This document shows positions 12,300 through 24,231 of a stretch of 64,000 bases of DNA, one piece after another (position 1 is the stretch's first letter; every line of letters starts with the position of its first letter). The translations under genes were made by a program, and so were the position numbers. Source of the DNA: Leucaena leucocephala (lineage: Eukaryota; Streptophyta; Magnoliopsida; Fabales; Fabaceae); the NCBI GenBank assembly GCA_037074615.1, contig CM073546.1:14708501-14772500 (forward strand), written 5' to 3'. The notes below the pieces were generated by a model that worked only from the letters and a program-made list of their open reading frames with translations, had not been told where the DNA came from and did not search any database.

Positions 12300-13870
12300 T
12301 AGTATTCCATATCATGCTTCAAAGCCACTTACAACTATTCATAGTGATTTATGGGGACCCTCTCGCACCCTAAAATGCACAAAATCAAAGTAGTTTATAA
12401 CATTCATTGACTATTACATTAGGGGTGTTCACGGGATGGGTCAGGACCGGGATAACCCCGTCCCGTGTCCTGTCCCGATATAGTGCACAGGACGCAAAAT
12501 GCGTCCCATGTCCTGTCCCGTCCCGAATTTGTCCCGGTCCCGATGAGACCGGGACGGGACGGGAATTTCCGATTTTTTTTTAAAAAAAATATTATAATAA
12601 AATTATCTCAATAAATCATTCCATATAAAATACCACGGTAATTTTCTCTAAATACAAATATTCCTCCCTAATATAAAATGATAACTTACCTAGATAAGAG
12701 GAAAAAATAACAGTAAGGAAGAATAAAAATATATGTATAGGAATATTTGTAAGTAAAAATATTTGTATAAGAGTGGCGACTGGCGAGACCTGTGACTGGG
12801 AGCAAGTAAAGCGTAAGAAAAGAGAGACAGGGAGCCTAAAAAGAGTGTACAAAGTGAGAAATATAAGAGAATGTAATATATATTTTTTCATAAAAAAAAA
12901 TAGGGTCGGGACGGGACGGGAATCCTGAGGGTCAGGCCGAGACCCGTCCCGTCCCAACCTTTTTTCTGTCCCATCCCGATGATTTCCCGTCCCGGTCCTT
13001 TTCAGGACGGGACGGACCCGTCCCAAAATTATCGGGACCGGGTCGAGACACCCGGGATGGGACATGTTTGGACACCCCTACATTACATACATGTAAATTG
13101 GGGGTTCTCTTAAAAAATAAAATTGAGGTCTACTCTATTTTTGTCTATTTTTATAACAAGATTGAAACTCAATTTCAAACCAAAATTCAAATTTTGTATA
13201 CAAACAATGGAATCGAGTACTTTAATAATTCCATATCCACTTTTATGAAAGACCATCATATTTTGCATAAAAGCACTTGTCCCTATACCCCACAATAAAA
13301 TGGCATTGCTAAAAAAAAATGTCATATCCTTGAAACAGCTCGTGCCCTTCTGTTTAGCTCTAATGTAATTAAGTTTTATTGGGATGATGTTGTCCTTACA
13401 ACCATATTCCTCATTAACCGAATGCCAAGCAAAACTCTTTCCTATAACACACCCTTGCAAGTCCTCCACCAATACTACAACCTACTATTATTGGAAAATA
13501 CACTTCCTTTAAAGGTCTTTGGGTGCACATCCTATGCTCATATACATCACACTAATAAACTTGATCCAAAAGTTGTCAAATGGATTTTCTTAGGGTACTC
13601 GAGCTCCCAAAAGGGTTATAAGTGCTATGATCCCCTCACCAAACATCTGTGTCACACGTGATGTAACCTTTTATAAAGAAGTTCCTTTTTACTAGTCTTT
13701 GATTCAGGGTAAGAGTTAGAGTGAACTTTAGACTAAATCTCCCATTTCAACACCTTACGCTAAAATCGAATACCCACCTTACATTGAATATGATCCTAAC
13801 CCAGAACCTAATCTTGAATATGTCCCTTCTCTAGAACATAATGAAGTGTCTAATGTTAATCAAAGGACAC
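12300..13870 (+). pseudogene. copia integrase, split by insertion
   Basis: The N-terminal core appears before the insertion (a DLWGPS-type start near 12345, FITFIDYYI ending at 12420). The rest resumes after 13080: LLKNKIEVYSIF, TNNGIEYFNN (the catalytic D of DNG is N here), CPYTPQ, then VFGCTSYAHIHH, KWIFLGYSSSQKGYKCYDP to 13661. Stops after 13298 and frame changes show it is dead. The acidic linker toward RT fades out by 13884. Confidence 0.82.
12421..13079. mobile_element. GC-rich fold-back/TIR element (copy 1)
   Basis: A 659-bp insertion with termini AGGGGTGT and ACACCCCT, flanked by ACATT on both sides (12416-12420 and 13080-13084; up to 7 bp if the border is shifted), so a target duplication is visible. 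Both arms are long imperfect inverted repeats rich in GGGACGGG/CCCGTCCC; the core is AT-rich. A related copy lies at 39245-39438. There is no transposase, so it is non-autonomous. The termini recall hAT-like MITEs, but the duplication length (5-7 rather than 8) does not settle the superfamily. Confidence 0.75.
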
Positions 13871-13884
13871 TGAGTCGATAATTT

Positions 13885-14234
13885 TGTTGAAATATATTAT
13901 TTTAGAATTAATTAATTATTAATTAATTAATATTATATTTTGTTAGTTATTTAATTATCTAAAATTAAGTTTGAATATTATTTAGGATTAGATTTGAATA
14001 TTAAATTATCATATTTTAAAAGAATAAATTTGAGATGTTAGGATTATGATATAATTATATTATCATATCTTAGAAGAATAAATGAGATATTAAGATTATG
14101 ATAGATTCTAGGTTTAGAACATTAACTTGTATTTGTGCCTATATAAAGGCCTATTTGTATTCTCATTCATTCAAGGATTAATAATATTTTAAAACTTTAT
14201 TTTTTCTCTACTTTTAATCCTTCAAATCTCCACA
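13885..14234 (+). repeat. 5' LTR of small LTR element
   Basis: It runs from TGTTGAAATATATTATTTTA to CTCCACA, followed at once by the primer-binding site. The sequence aligns throughout with 14808-15090, sharing TTGTTAGTTATTTAATTATC-like and CCTATATAAAGGCCTATTT blocks. The latter looks like a TATA box (TATATAAAG near 14140). Confidence 0.78.
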
Positions 14235-14807
14235 TGGTATAAAAGCATAAATATTAAATCTTGGTTAATGCCTCGATGAAGAAGAAGAAGAAGAAAATTA
14301 AGCCTGAAGAGAAGGCACTCCTTCAAGTGAGAATAATATATATGATGGAAGAGGATAACTTAGATTTCTTCCCACAAAATCTTATAGGTTATGAGATTAG
14401 CTCATCTCTCTCAAGTGATGTTATATTAGTGTGTAAACTCAAGTGGGTTACCATGATTGTATGAACATATTACTCTTGAATAATACATATGATAGAAGAG
14501 GATAACTTTGGTCTCATCTTAAAATCTCATAGGTTATAGGATTAATACATATAATTCTTCATCAAGTAACTCTCTTGTAAATGTTCTTGTCAGGTTTCCA
14601 ACATGGATATTCTTCGTCAAGTTCGTAACTGTCTTAAAATCTAGATTTATGATCCAATCAATTTTAATTCAGTGATCACTACTAGTTTAAGGATTCAAAA
14701 TTCTAATTCTTCTATAATAATACTGCTCACATCTAAGTTGCCTCATAGCTTGAGGGGAGTGTTGAGAAGTACAAGTATTCAAGCTGTAGATCCAGCTTGA
14801 GGGGGAG

Positions 14808-15090
14808 TATTGAGACGTATTAGTTTAAAATTAATTATTAATTAATATTATATTTTGTTAGTTAATTAATTAATTATCTAAAATTAAGTTTAAATATTAT
14901 TTAGGATCATATTTGAATATTAAATTATCATATTTTAATAAAAATAAATATAAGATGTTAAGATTATGATAGGATTATATTATCATATCTTAGAAGAATA
15001 AATATGAGATATTAGGATTATAATAGATTATAGGTTTAGAATATTAACTTATATTTTTTCCTATATAAAGGCCTATTTATATTTTCTATA
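14808..15090 (+). repeat. 3' LTR of small LTR element (truncated)
   Basis: It begins TATTGAGACGTATTAG right after AGCTTGAGGGGGAG and follows the 5' LTR to the CCTATATAAAGGCCTATTT block, then diverges near 15085. The polypurine-tract segment is duplicated: AGCTTGAGGGGAGTGTTGAG at about 14747 and AGCTTGAGGGGGAGTATTGAG at about 14794. Confidence 0.75.
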
Positions 15091-17583
15091 GATTTTGATT
15101 AACCTATATGACATGATCGATGAACTTTTTAAATAACTAGTCATATGGATAGATAATTTAGCTTATGGGTTCAGTTGGCAGAAATAAAGGGGATATAAGG
15201 GAGGTAATGGGGTATTCTTTGCTCTACTATATTTAAGAGCTTGAAATAATCTTTATTGTTATATTTTAGTAATTGTCCCACTTGACAGCTCACAAACATA
15301 TTTTGGCATGTATGATTAGTTAAATTGTTTATTATTTATGATTTTGTCTCACCTATAATAGTAGTTAACATTTTCTAAGGTGAAAATTTAAGAGACAGTC
15401 TCTCAAGGAAGGCTCCGGAGGCATGAGATACTTCTTTGACTTGTAGCAACTTTTATCTTTTGGTGTGTGTTGAATATTTACATTTTGCCAGGTCTTATCA
15501 TGTACTCTGATTATTCTAGTCATTTTATTGAACTTGATTATATACCAAATGGATTGTTGTTGAGACAAATGTGCATTGTTAGTTGGCCAAAGGCCTAGGT
15601 TCTTGCAGTTGACTCTTTTATGGTGGATCTACTATGAATACTCATGTTTAAGGGAGCAAAATCAAATAGAAACCAAAGACCAAATCAAACTTAATTTGAA
15701 TTTTTTGATTCGATTAATTCAGTTTTGATTTTTTTTTGATTATTGTTTTAAATTTTATTGGTTTTTGGTGTTCGTTTTAGTGAATTAAAAAAAAATTGGT
15801 TATGATCGAATAACCGAATTTTTCCATTGAAGGGTTAACTTTAAAAAAACAAAAGAGTGGATTATACATGTATTGGTTGTCCAAGAGATCCACTGCACTT
15901 AAAAGAAGGGCCCAAGCCCAACATAATCTATGGAAACATTATCTTAACTAGGATAAAAACTGGCCAATCGATGTGATATATATTTGGTCTAGCTTGACTT
16001 ATTTAAAAAAATATACAAGTTTAGACCTATATGAAAATATATTTTTTTAATAAATTAATCTCATGCTCTTAAAAAACCTGTTAAATCTGTCATGCAGTTT
16101 AAATCTATTGTGAAAATATATTCAATATAAAAATATAATAAGTGGATATTGAATCACCACCCATTTAACACAATCCAATAATCAAACTATTAAACTAATC
16201 ATATTTGATTGTTAATTTTAGTCTTACATTATAAATTTAAACCCATCTCTTTAATCTATTTGATAACACTCTAAAACTATAGAAACTCTAATGTTCATTT
16301 TATTCACACATAAAGCTGGAAAAATAGACTACTTATTTGTTGATATACTAGTAAAGATAATTATTTATTTGTTGATATGTGTTGACATGTTATAATTGAT
16401 TAATATTATGTTAATATTTATTTAGATTTATAGTTATAAAATTTGAGATTTTTTATAAAAAATAGCAATTTTTAAGAGTATAACATTAATAATTTTTTTA
16501 TTATACTAATATAAAATTAAAAAAATTTATTAGTATTTTAAAATTTTAAAAATAATTTTTTAAAAATATTAAAAAAACAGGCAGCCCCGGGCTAACCCAC
16601 CCCAAAAGAGTTTGCCAAAAATAGGCCAGCCTATTTCCCACCTACCTACACTGTCGGCATCAATATCAGTATCGCCCACATCTCAGGGCTGACTCCACCT
16701 TCTTCATCGGTATCGGCATCTGCTATAACTCTACTCACGCTTCATTTGTTGTATTATAGGAAACTCAGTTGAATTCGTCTTGGAAAGTCACCGATTGTAG
16801 TAAGAGTTGTTCAGTGCACAAGATCACTTCAATTATGGTTTTGTTTCAAGGTCACTTTGTAAGACTACTCTATGTACAATAAGAAGCATGGACACAATAG
16901 CTTTAATTAAAGGTCAAAATCCTTTTAGTTAGATTGGAAGCTAGCTGCATTAGAATTACTAGTTTGTTGTTTATCGTGAATCTAATTAGAAAGTATTCAT
17001 CTCATATATATATATATATATATATATAACCGACTTAAGTTTTTTGATGTTGCATCAAATGATAAACAAGGATTTTGAATTTTTACATATGATGTCTTTG
17101 ACACACCTTGTTCTTGTCTAAGGACTTTGACCTAGGAAGAAGGATATTATGGTGATATGAAAACCAATGAAGCTGTGGAAAGTATGTGGACGAAGGTGGC
17201 TTCTTCAAGTTCTGAAGAGAATTCTCTTAGATTACCCATGACTGAAATATCTCATATGAAGTAATATTGAGAGATGGGTAAAAAAGCTTATGCTCTACCA
17301 TGTATTTATTAATAATTTTTTTATACTATTAATGTAAATAGATATATGCATAAAGAGAATGGCTCGTCAAAAATATGAGAATATATGGTTGAAACTATCT
17401 GTATTGAATGTAGTTGGACACATTCCATCGATATTGTAATAAAATATATCACCTATTTAGGCTCTGTTATGAAATAATAGGAAGTTATATTGCTTGTACT
17501 CATGTATACCATAAAACTATTTTATGATCGTGAAAGCAGCTTGAAGCTCACATTAACCATACTCGTGATTACTGTTATTGGCA
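15091..17583. other. AT-rich spacer; no secure gene
   Basis: No coding domain was recognised. A segment near 15660-15840, rich in A/T runs with AACCGAATTTTT-type ends, looks like a decayed miniature element. An (AT)n run lies at 17004-17028. A short exon-like stretch near 17160-17260 may belong with the host-gene remains at 24.6-25.5 kb. Nothing else was seen. Confidence 0.4.
17004..17028. repeat. (AT)n microsatellite
   Basis: An uninterrupted alternating A/T run of about 25 bases. Confidence 0.95.
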
Positions 17584-17587
17584 AAAT

Positions 17588-18060
17588 TGTGAGATATTTA
17601 TTATTTATTATAACATATTTAGATATTAATTATGATAATCAATCAATATTTCTGAGTGTGGCCCATAGTCATTGGGCCCAGTCCAAAGTGGGTCATTGAC
17701 TCAGTTTATTTAAGGTTACTTTTTTTATAGTGAAAATTAATAATTCAGTTAATAGTGAGATTATTGTCTGAGTCCAGAGCAAAATCTAGTTCTCAGCTCT
17801 CTTCTGAAGGTTCTTCACTGGTGACGGCTGAAAATAAGTTGCTATTACTATGCCTAATCACTAGCTGGAAGAACTTGTTGCTTATCTGACAGTATTCTCT
17901 TTTGACAGGTATCCTATTTAATCATAGCTCTCCTAAAATCAATCAAGCTAATGGCGAGAGGTAACTCTAAGTTTTTCGTTGCTTCTTATATATGTTTTGT
18001 ATTCATATATATCATTATCTGGATTGATTATGTTGTCTTTGAGATGTTTATTTTCTAACA
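17588..18060 (+). repeat. copia 5' LTR (473 bp)
   Basis: It begins TGTGAGATATTTATTATT and ends TTTCTAACA, with the primer-binding site directly after. It shares its first 230 bp or so and its last 20 bp or so with the 3' LTR. The middle stretch (about 17820-18035) is absent from the 3' LTR. Confidence 0.9.
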
Positions 18061-18062
18061 TG

Positions 18063-18076
18063 TGGTATCAGAGCCA
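18063..18076 (+). promoter_or_regulatory. Primer-binding site (initiator tRNA-Met)
   Basis: TGGTATCAGAGCCA sits two bases after the 5' LTR. It is a perfect match to the complement of the plant initiator tRNA-Met 3' end, the usual copia primer. Confidence 0.9.
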
Positions 18077-19884
18077 AGTTTAAGATCACCCTTACTTTGC
18101 TTATTGATCTTTTGTTCTTATGAATAGCAATATGAGATGAATATGAAATATGGAATATATGGAACTCTAGAAATTATACCTTTTTATTTTTGATCATCTG
18201 ACCCATGCATTCTTTTATATCTGTAATTGGGAGAGAGGAACTTATGATTATCCAACCATGTCTAAAGCAATTGACCAACAGAGAGAGAAGCAATAGATTT
18301 TCCAACTTGTTTCGACATAAAGAGAAGCAATTGACTGAAGAATATTCAGAACTTCAACAATTTCCATTTTATGATTAAGAAAACATATGCTTACCTTATT
18401 ATTTCTTTTCAAGAAAAAGAAGTAAAGGATTTTCATGAGCATAGCAGCTAGCACGTTCAGATGACAGAAAGGGCTTGTCGCCTCCACTCGTCATCTTCTA
18501 GCTTGAGGGAATTAGGGTTCCAAGAAATGTGAAAAGGCCAATTGCGTTTTGGGCCGAACACCTCGTTTTTTGTTTCTCCTTCTTCCTTCCTCTTTGCATT
18601 GGTTATTGGACTATTCTTTTATTTTTTTTTGAAAAACAAATTGGGCTGCCATGATTTATGGGTTGAAAGCTATTTTTTTTGTGAAAAAGTCTTCTGGGCC
18701 ACTAGTATTTTTGAGCTAATTTTTTTTTGGAAATAGATTGGGCCTCGTGATTTGGGTTGAATTTTGGGCCAACATTTTGGGCCTGAATTTTTAGTTTTTT
18801 ATTTCTGAAAATTATTTTAGGCTCAGTTTTAGACTTTTATGTATGGGCCACTTAATATTATTTCCAAAAAAATTATTTTTGGCCATTCAATTTAATTTTT
18901 TAAAATATTTTAATTACTATTACATGCACTATAAATGTTTAAATTAATTTCTCTATTATTTTAATTTTGAAAAAAAAGTATTTACAAATTTTAATCTTAA
19001 TGTTATTTAATTACTTACTTTTGTATATTAATTTCTTCCTTGGCAATTAAATAAACTATTTAATTTAGTTTTTGTAAAAACCTTGGCATGAAATAGTGGG
19101 ATAATTTAAATTAAATTAGTTAGTCACATTTGTTAATTAAATTAATTTATTAAATGCTCAATTTTATTGTGCATATTTGAATTTATATGCACGTTATTGA
19201 TATTTGTGATTAGCAAGAATTTTGTGAGGAGTAGCCACAAATCCTTATTTATTTTGTTGAATGCATTAATTAATCACATATAGATTTAAAATATCAATTA
19301 TAATTAAATGTATAGTTATGATTTATCTTTGCCCACAGGTAGATATCTCATGATTGTACATTTAATTAGGGGGATAATTAATTTCTCTATTAAGTTGTGC
19401 ATATTTGGATTTTCAATGCACATAAATGATATTTGTGATTAGCGTGCAATTTCTTAAGGAATAGCCACAGCATCCTTATTTTTTGAATCTGTTGCATGAA
19501 TTCTTTAATCATATATGGATTTGAAATATCATTTGTAATTAAATGTATAGCTATGATTTATCTTTGCCCACAGGTAGATATCTCATAATTGTACATTTAA
19601 TTATGGTGGGATAGAATAACCTCGTTATTTTCTAATTAACCCGCAGGTATTAGGAAATTACGAATGCGTTCTAATTCTATCATTTGATATAAATACATGG
19701 CTACGCTAATGTCTTTGCCCACAGGTAGATATTGGTAATACGTATTTATACTGCTTGCATGTTAAATTTGAGCTAAGAGTGCATACATGGCATAGGGACT
19801 TGTGATTGCTTCAAATTCTTTCTGTGAGCTTATTTGTATGTTTGTCTATTCTTATTTTACATATCCAATTGTTTCCCCTAGGAT
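18077..19884 (+). other. Long copia leader with internal repeats
   Basis: About 1.8 kb lies between primer-binding site and gag start with no coding frame. Two sub-regions stand out: 18540-18860, where GGGCC/TTGGGCC recurs about every 50-60 bases, and 19150-19740, with a duplicated segment of about 236 bp. Such a long structured leader is more than most copia elements have. Confidence 0.6.
19150..19740 (+). repeat. About 236-bp leader duplication with TTTGCCCACAGGTAGATAT motif
   Basis: Two diverged tandem units (about 19160-19390 and 19395-19625) share GATATTTGTGATTAGC, AGCCACA..ATCCTTATTT, AATTAAATGTATAG and TTTGCCCACAGGTAGATAT. The last motif occurs a third time near 19711. The most conserved part is that motif, at about 19327, 19563 and 19711. 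Confidence 0.8.
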
Positions 19885-20700
19885 TATGGTTGATTTAAGC
19901 AAAAAAACAATCTTAGATGATAATATTAACTATGCTGACTGGAGAGATGATGTTTTTTCTGTAGCTCAGTTTCTTGGACTTGGATTATGCCTTGAGGTTT
20001 GATAAACCTCTGAGACCTGATGATGCCTCTGATGACAGAGAGGCAAAGGAAATGTATAATATGTGGGAGCAGAGTAACCGCTTGTCCCTTCTGCTTATAA
20101 AATAAAGGATCACTAGGAGCATTAGGGCAGTAGTCCCTAAGTGTGACATAGCTAAAGGGTACCTAAAAGTCTTAGATAAGCAATTTAAACTGACAGACAA
20201 GCAAATGGGTAGTGCCATCATGTTTGAACTATGTGCTATAAGGCTTAAAGGTATTGGTGGTGTGAGGCAACATATCATGAAGATGAGACACCTGGCCTCT
20301 CAGCTGAAATCCTTTGAGATGGAACCTACAGAGCAATTCTTAGTACAGTTGGCTTTAAACTCTCTTCCTGCTCAGTATGAAGCTTTCAAGATCTCTTATA
20401 ACACACATCAGGAAAAATGGTAAGTAAATGAACTGATATCCATGTGTGTTCAAGAGGAGACTAGATTGCTCATGAGTAGGAAAAATGTATAAAAGGAGGC
20501 TCATCTAGTACAAGGTTTCATGGCTGGCAATATACGAGGAAATAGGGGAAAGAAAGATAAAAAGAAAAAGTGGAAAATTCCTATTGTTTTAGCTACCAAC
20601 AAAAGGAATGCCATATGCTTCTTCTGTAAGGAAAAGGGACACATGAGGGATGATTGTCTCAAGAGGAAGGGATGGCTAGTAAAGATATGTACGCTTTCAT
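19885..20700 (+). pseudogene. copia gag (zinc knuckle intact, frame broken)
   Basis: It starts with MVDLSKKTILDDNINYADWR at 19887, shifts frame near 19995, and continues with LRPDDASDDREAKEMYNMW, LDKQFKLTDKQMGSAIM and the MRHLASQLKSFEM..EQF segment. Stops occur near 20101, 20421 and 20490. The nucleocapsid knuckle CFFCKEKGHMRDDC (near 20620) keeps all C-x2-C-x4-H-x4-C ligands. The order is normal for copia: gag, knuckle, then protease. Confidence 0.88.
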
Positions 20701-20734
20701 CGTGTGTTACTTTTGAGTATAACTTTTCTAGCGT

Positions 20735-22456
20735 TAATGATGACACTTGGTGGATTGATACTGGGTCAATGATCCGTATTTCTACTACACTACAAGATTT
20801 TCTAACAAGCAGGCCTCAATATCCTAATAAGGAAACTGTCTTATCAAGCAGTGGGAAAGGAGATCCTATGAAAGCTGTTGGAACTTTTCGCATTCATCTT
20901 TCGAATAAAAATATTTTGGAACTTTATAATATTTTCTATGTTCCCTCTTACAAGAGGAATTTAATTTCTATGTCAAAACTTATTCTATTTGATTATCATT
21001 TAGTTCTTTCTAAAAAACTCATGACTTTGTCAAATGATTCAATTTTAATTATGAATTTAGTTATGATTGATGGCTTGTTTAAAATTATTTATGATTTGCC
21101 ATAATTTTTTCTATTTCACGTGGTACTAAAAGAAGTATCATCGATGAGAATTCTTATATCCTGTGGCATAGGAGATTGGGTCATATCTTCGTTGACAGAA
21201 TCAAAAGGTTAAATAAAGACAAAATTCTTCCATCTTTAAAACATTCAGAGTTTGATTCTTGTGTGGACTGCATGAGGGGAAAGCAGACCAATAAATCACA
21301 TAAGGGGCTAAAAGAAGTTCTGAGTTGCTAGAAATTATATACACGGATATTTGTTGCCCTGATTTGACTGCACATGGTCAAAAGTACTTTATTACCTTTA
21401 TGATAATCACTCACGATACATGTATGCCTACATGTTTAATAATAAAAGTGAGGCACTAGATGCTTTTAAAGAATATAAAGTAGAAGTAGAAAAATAGATT
21501 AGGAAACTAATCAAGATCGTGAGATCAGACCATAGTGATAAGTATTATGACAGATATACTAGTGAAGGACAAGCGGCAGGTCTATTTGTTGATTTTCTTC
21601 GAGAGTATGGTATAGTAGCCCAATATACTATGCCTAGATCACCTTATATGAATGGTGTAGCTGAAAGAAGAAATATGACCTTGCTGGATATGGTTAGGAG
21701 CATGATGAGTAGCTCGAAATTGTAGTCTTCTCTGTAGAAGGAAACACTCAAGATAGCCACATACATATTAAATAGGGTTCCAACAAAGGCAGTGTCTAAG
21801 ACAACCTTTGAAATATGGAAATGATGAAAACTAGTTTAAATTATTTTAAGGTATGGGGTTGTCCTGCGGAAGTAAGAGTGTATAATCCACAGGAGAAGAA
21901 GTTGGACCCTAAGACCTTTAGAGCTTACTTTGTAGGCTATGCGGAGAGGTCTAAGGGTTATAAGTTTTATTGTCCTCCACCTTCTACAAGGTTTGTAGAG
22001 TTTAGGAATGCCAAGTTTCTTGAGAATAATGTGATTAGTGGGAGTGATTGTCTATTAGATGATCACATAGAGCGAACCACTGACATCATTCATGAGGGAA
22101 TATCAATAGTTGATTATTATCCCATTATTGTGATTGATATTAAACATGATGTAGACCCTGTGGCTCAAGTTGACGGTGCTGAACAAGATGGACACATACC
22201 TGATGGTCAACTTATCACATAAGTGGAACCACCACAAAATGTGATAAATGATATCATTGTTCAGCAACCTAGTTTAACCCAAGAGGTTGAATTAAGGAGG
22301 TCAACTAAAGAGAGAAGACTGGCATTACCTAATGACTATGTAGTGTATTCTGTTGAGGTTGACTGTGATGTAAGTGTTGAGAATGATCTTTTAATGTTTA
22401 CTCAGGCTATGAAAAGTATGAACTCCAAGTTGTGGCATGATGCTATGATTAATTAA
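20735..22456 (+). pseudogene. copia protease-integrase (broken)
   Basis: The protease DTG active site is present as WWIDTGSMIRIS (near 20752), followed by FYVPSYKRNLISMSKL. The integrase zinc finger follows as LWHRRLGH and CVDCMRGK (about 21160-21280). The core is damaged by stops near 21330 and 21410 but resumes with SDHSDKYYDRY, PRSPYMNGVAERRN and the VWGCPAEVRVY / YFVGYAERSKGYKFY blocks. In-frame stops at 21725, 22222 and 22456 separate the pieces. Together they once formed a single frame. Confidence 0.88.
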
Positions 22457-23959
22457 ATGAATTCTATGACAAACAACCATGTTTGGGAACTTATAGAGTT
22501 GCCTAATAGGTCTAAATCCATTGGCTGTAAATAGGTTTACAAAACTAAGAGAGACTCATAAGGTAACATCGATAGATACAAGGCTAGGTTGGTTGCCAAG
22601 GGCTTTACTTAAGTGGAAGGAATCGATTACAATGAAACCTTTTCACCTGTATCTAAGAAAGATTTATTCCGTATTATCATGGCATTAGTTACCCATTTTG
22701 ATCTGGAGTTACACCAGATGGATGTTAAGACTGCTTTCCTCAATAGTGAACTAGAGGAAGAAGTCTACATGAAAAAACTTAAGGGATTTGTTACAGAAGG
22801 TAAATATCAATTAGTGTGCAAGCTAAAGAAATCAATATATGGTTTGAAACAGGTTTCACGGCAGTGGTACTTGAAATTCCATGAAGTGATCACGTCATTT
22901 GGTTTCATTGAGAACATCATGGATGATTGTATATACCACAAAATTAGTGAGAGTAAAATCATATTCTTTATTTTATATGTGGATGACATACTACTTGTTA
23001 CCAATGAACTAGGACTATTGCGTGAGGTGAAGTAGTTTCTATTCAAGAGTTTTGACATGAAAGACATAGGTGAGACTTCTTATATCATTGGCATAAAGAT
23101 TCATAGAAATATAACACAATGTCTTATATGCTTGTCTCAAGAAGCTTACGTTGTCAAAATTCTTGAACGATTCAAAATACAAAATTGTTCATCTAACGTG
23201 GCTCCTATTGAAAAGGGAGACAAGTTTAGTCTAAGTCAATGTCCTGAAACTGAGCTTGATAGGAAAGAGATGGAAAGGGTCCTATATGCCTTAGCAATAG
23301 GAAGTTTGATGTATGCACAGGTTTGTATAATACCTGACATTGCTTTTGCTGTAGGTATGTTGGGAAAATACCAAAGTAATCCTGGGGAAGTACATTGGAC
23401 AGCTGCAAAGAAAGTATTTAGGTACCTACAAGGCACTAAACACTACATGCTCACATACAGGAGAACATACAGTTTGGACGTAATTGGATACTCAGATTCA
23501 GATCTTAGAGGATACGTAGACATGAACAAGTCTGCATCTGGCTACATCTTCCTATTGGCAGAAGAAACTATATCGTGAAGAAGCGCTAAGCAAACTCAAA
23601 CAGCTCCTTCTATCGGTGATGCTGAGTACATTGCGTGTTTTGAAGCAAGTTCACAAGGTATTTGGATAAAGAATTTCATTGAAGGGCTTAAGATTGTGGA
23701 TTCAGTCTTTAAGCCAATCAGAATGTACTGTGATAAATCAGCTGCGGTGGCCATAGCGAACAACAAAAGGAATAAAAGTCGCAGCAAGTTTGTTGAACTT
23801 AAATTCCTTTGCTTGAGAGAAAGGGTTCAGGATGGCCAAGTTTCCGTTGAACGTATCAGTACATTAGATATGTTGGTTGATCCTTTGATGAAAGGGTTGA
23901 AGCCTACTATTTTTGTCACACATGTACCTCATATGGGACTTCGTCCTACTTTTGATTAG
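22457..23959 (+). pseudogene. copia reverse transcriptase-RNase H (broken)
   Basis: RT runs through GIDYNETFSPVSKKDLFRI, HQMDVKTAFLNSELEEEVYM, KKSIYGLKQVSRQWY and the catalytic YVDDILL (near 22975). Then come SYIIGIKIHRN and LMYAQVCIIPDIAFAVGML. RNase H follows with GYSDSDLRGYVD, a decayed tail, then MYCDKSAAVAIANN and the final VDPLMKGL segment. Stops occur near 22532, 22607, 23035 and 23578. The catalytic box survives but the polyprotein does not. Confidence 0.9.
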
Positions 23960-24219
23960 TGGAGATATGAGCAATAAAATTATAATTTATGGTTTATCAT
24001 TTCAAATTGTGATTGTATACATTTGTGTTATTGAAATTGATAAACTTTGAGATAGGAACTGATGAATATTGAGTTCATATATAATGTGATACCCATTAAG
24101 TAAGTGTGCTACCTGTAATACATGGAAGGTAATACCCGATAAAAGGGGACTTATCGCCTTGATTCTTGTAGCACGATATCAATTTATCTAAACAGGGCAA
24201 TGACATTGAGTATACGGAC

Positions 24220-24231
24220 CAAGTGGGAGAA
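24220..24231 (+). promoter_or_regulatory. Polypurine tract
   Basis: AAGTGGGAGAA directly precedes the 3' LTR. This is the plus-strand priming site in the copia life cycle. Confidence 0.8.

Larger units (their letters stand above)
10740..13884 (+). mobile_element. Ty1/copia relic (gag to integrase), interrupted
   Basis: Plus-strand copia remains in the normal order gag, zinc knuckle, protease, integrase. There are many stops and frameshifts, and the element is truncated before reverse transcriptase. A GC-rich fold-back element (12421-13079) interrupts the integrase. The coding remains end at about 13884, where a small LTR element begins. No LTR of its own was found. Confidence 0.82.
13885..15090 (+). 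mobile_element. Small non-autonomous copia-like LTR element
   Basis: Two related LTRs (13885-14234 and 14808 to about 15090) flank only about 570 bp. Inside are a degenerate primer-binding site (14235-14246, TGGTATAAAAGC) and polypurine tracts before the 3' LTR. No gag or pol domain is present, so it resembles a TRIM or an internally deleted copia. The right LTR lacks its last 60 bp or so. A short open frame (14261-14464) has a KKKKKK start and no domain. Confidence 0.75.

Noticed and set aside
12616..13065. 149-codon open frame on the minus strand (RPVLKRTGTGNHRDG type)
   Set aside because: It lies wholly inside the GC-rich fold-back element; its RP/RD-rich composition comes from GGGACGGG repeats, and no domain is visible.
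13110..13472. 120-codon minus-strand open frame
   Set aside because: Antisense shadow of the copia integrase.
17008..17030. TATA box or promoter
   Set aside because: It is a simple (AT)n microsatellite with no gene start downstream.
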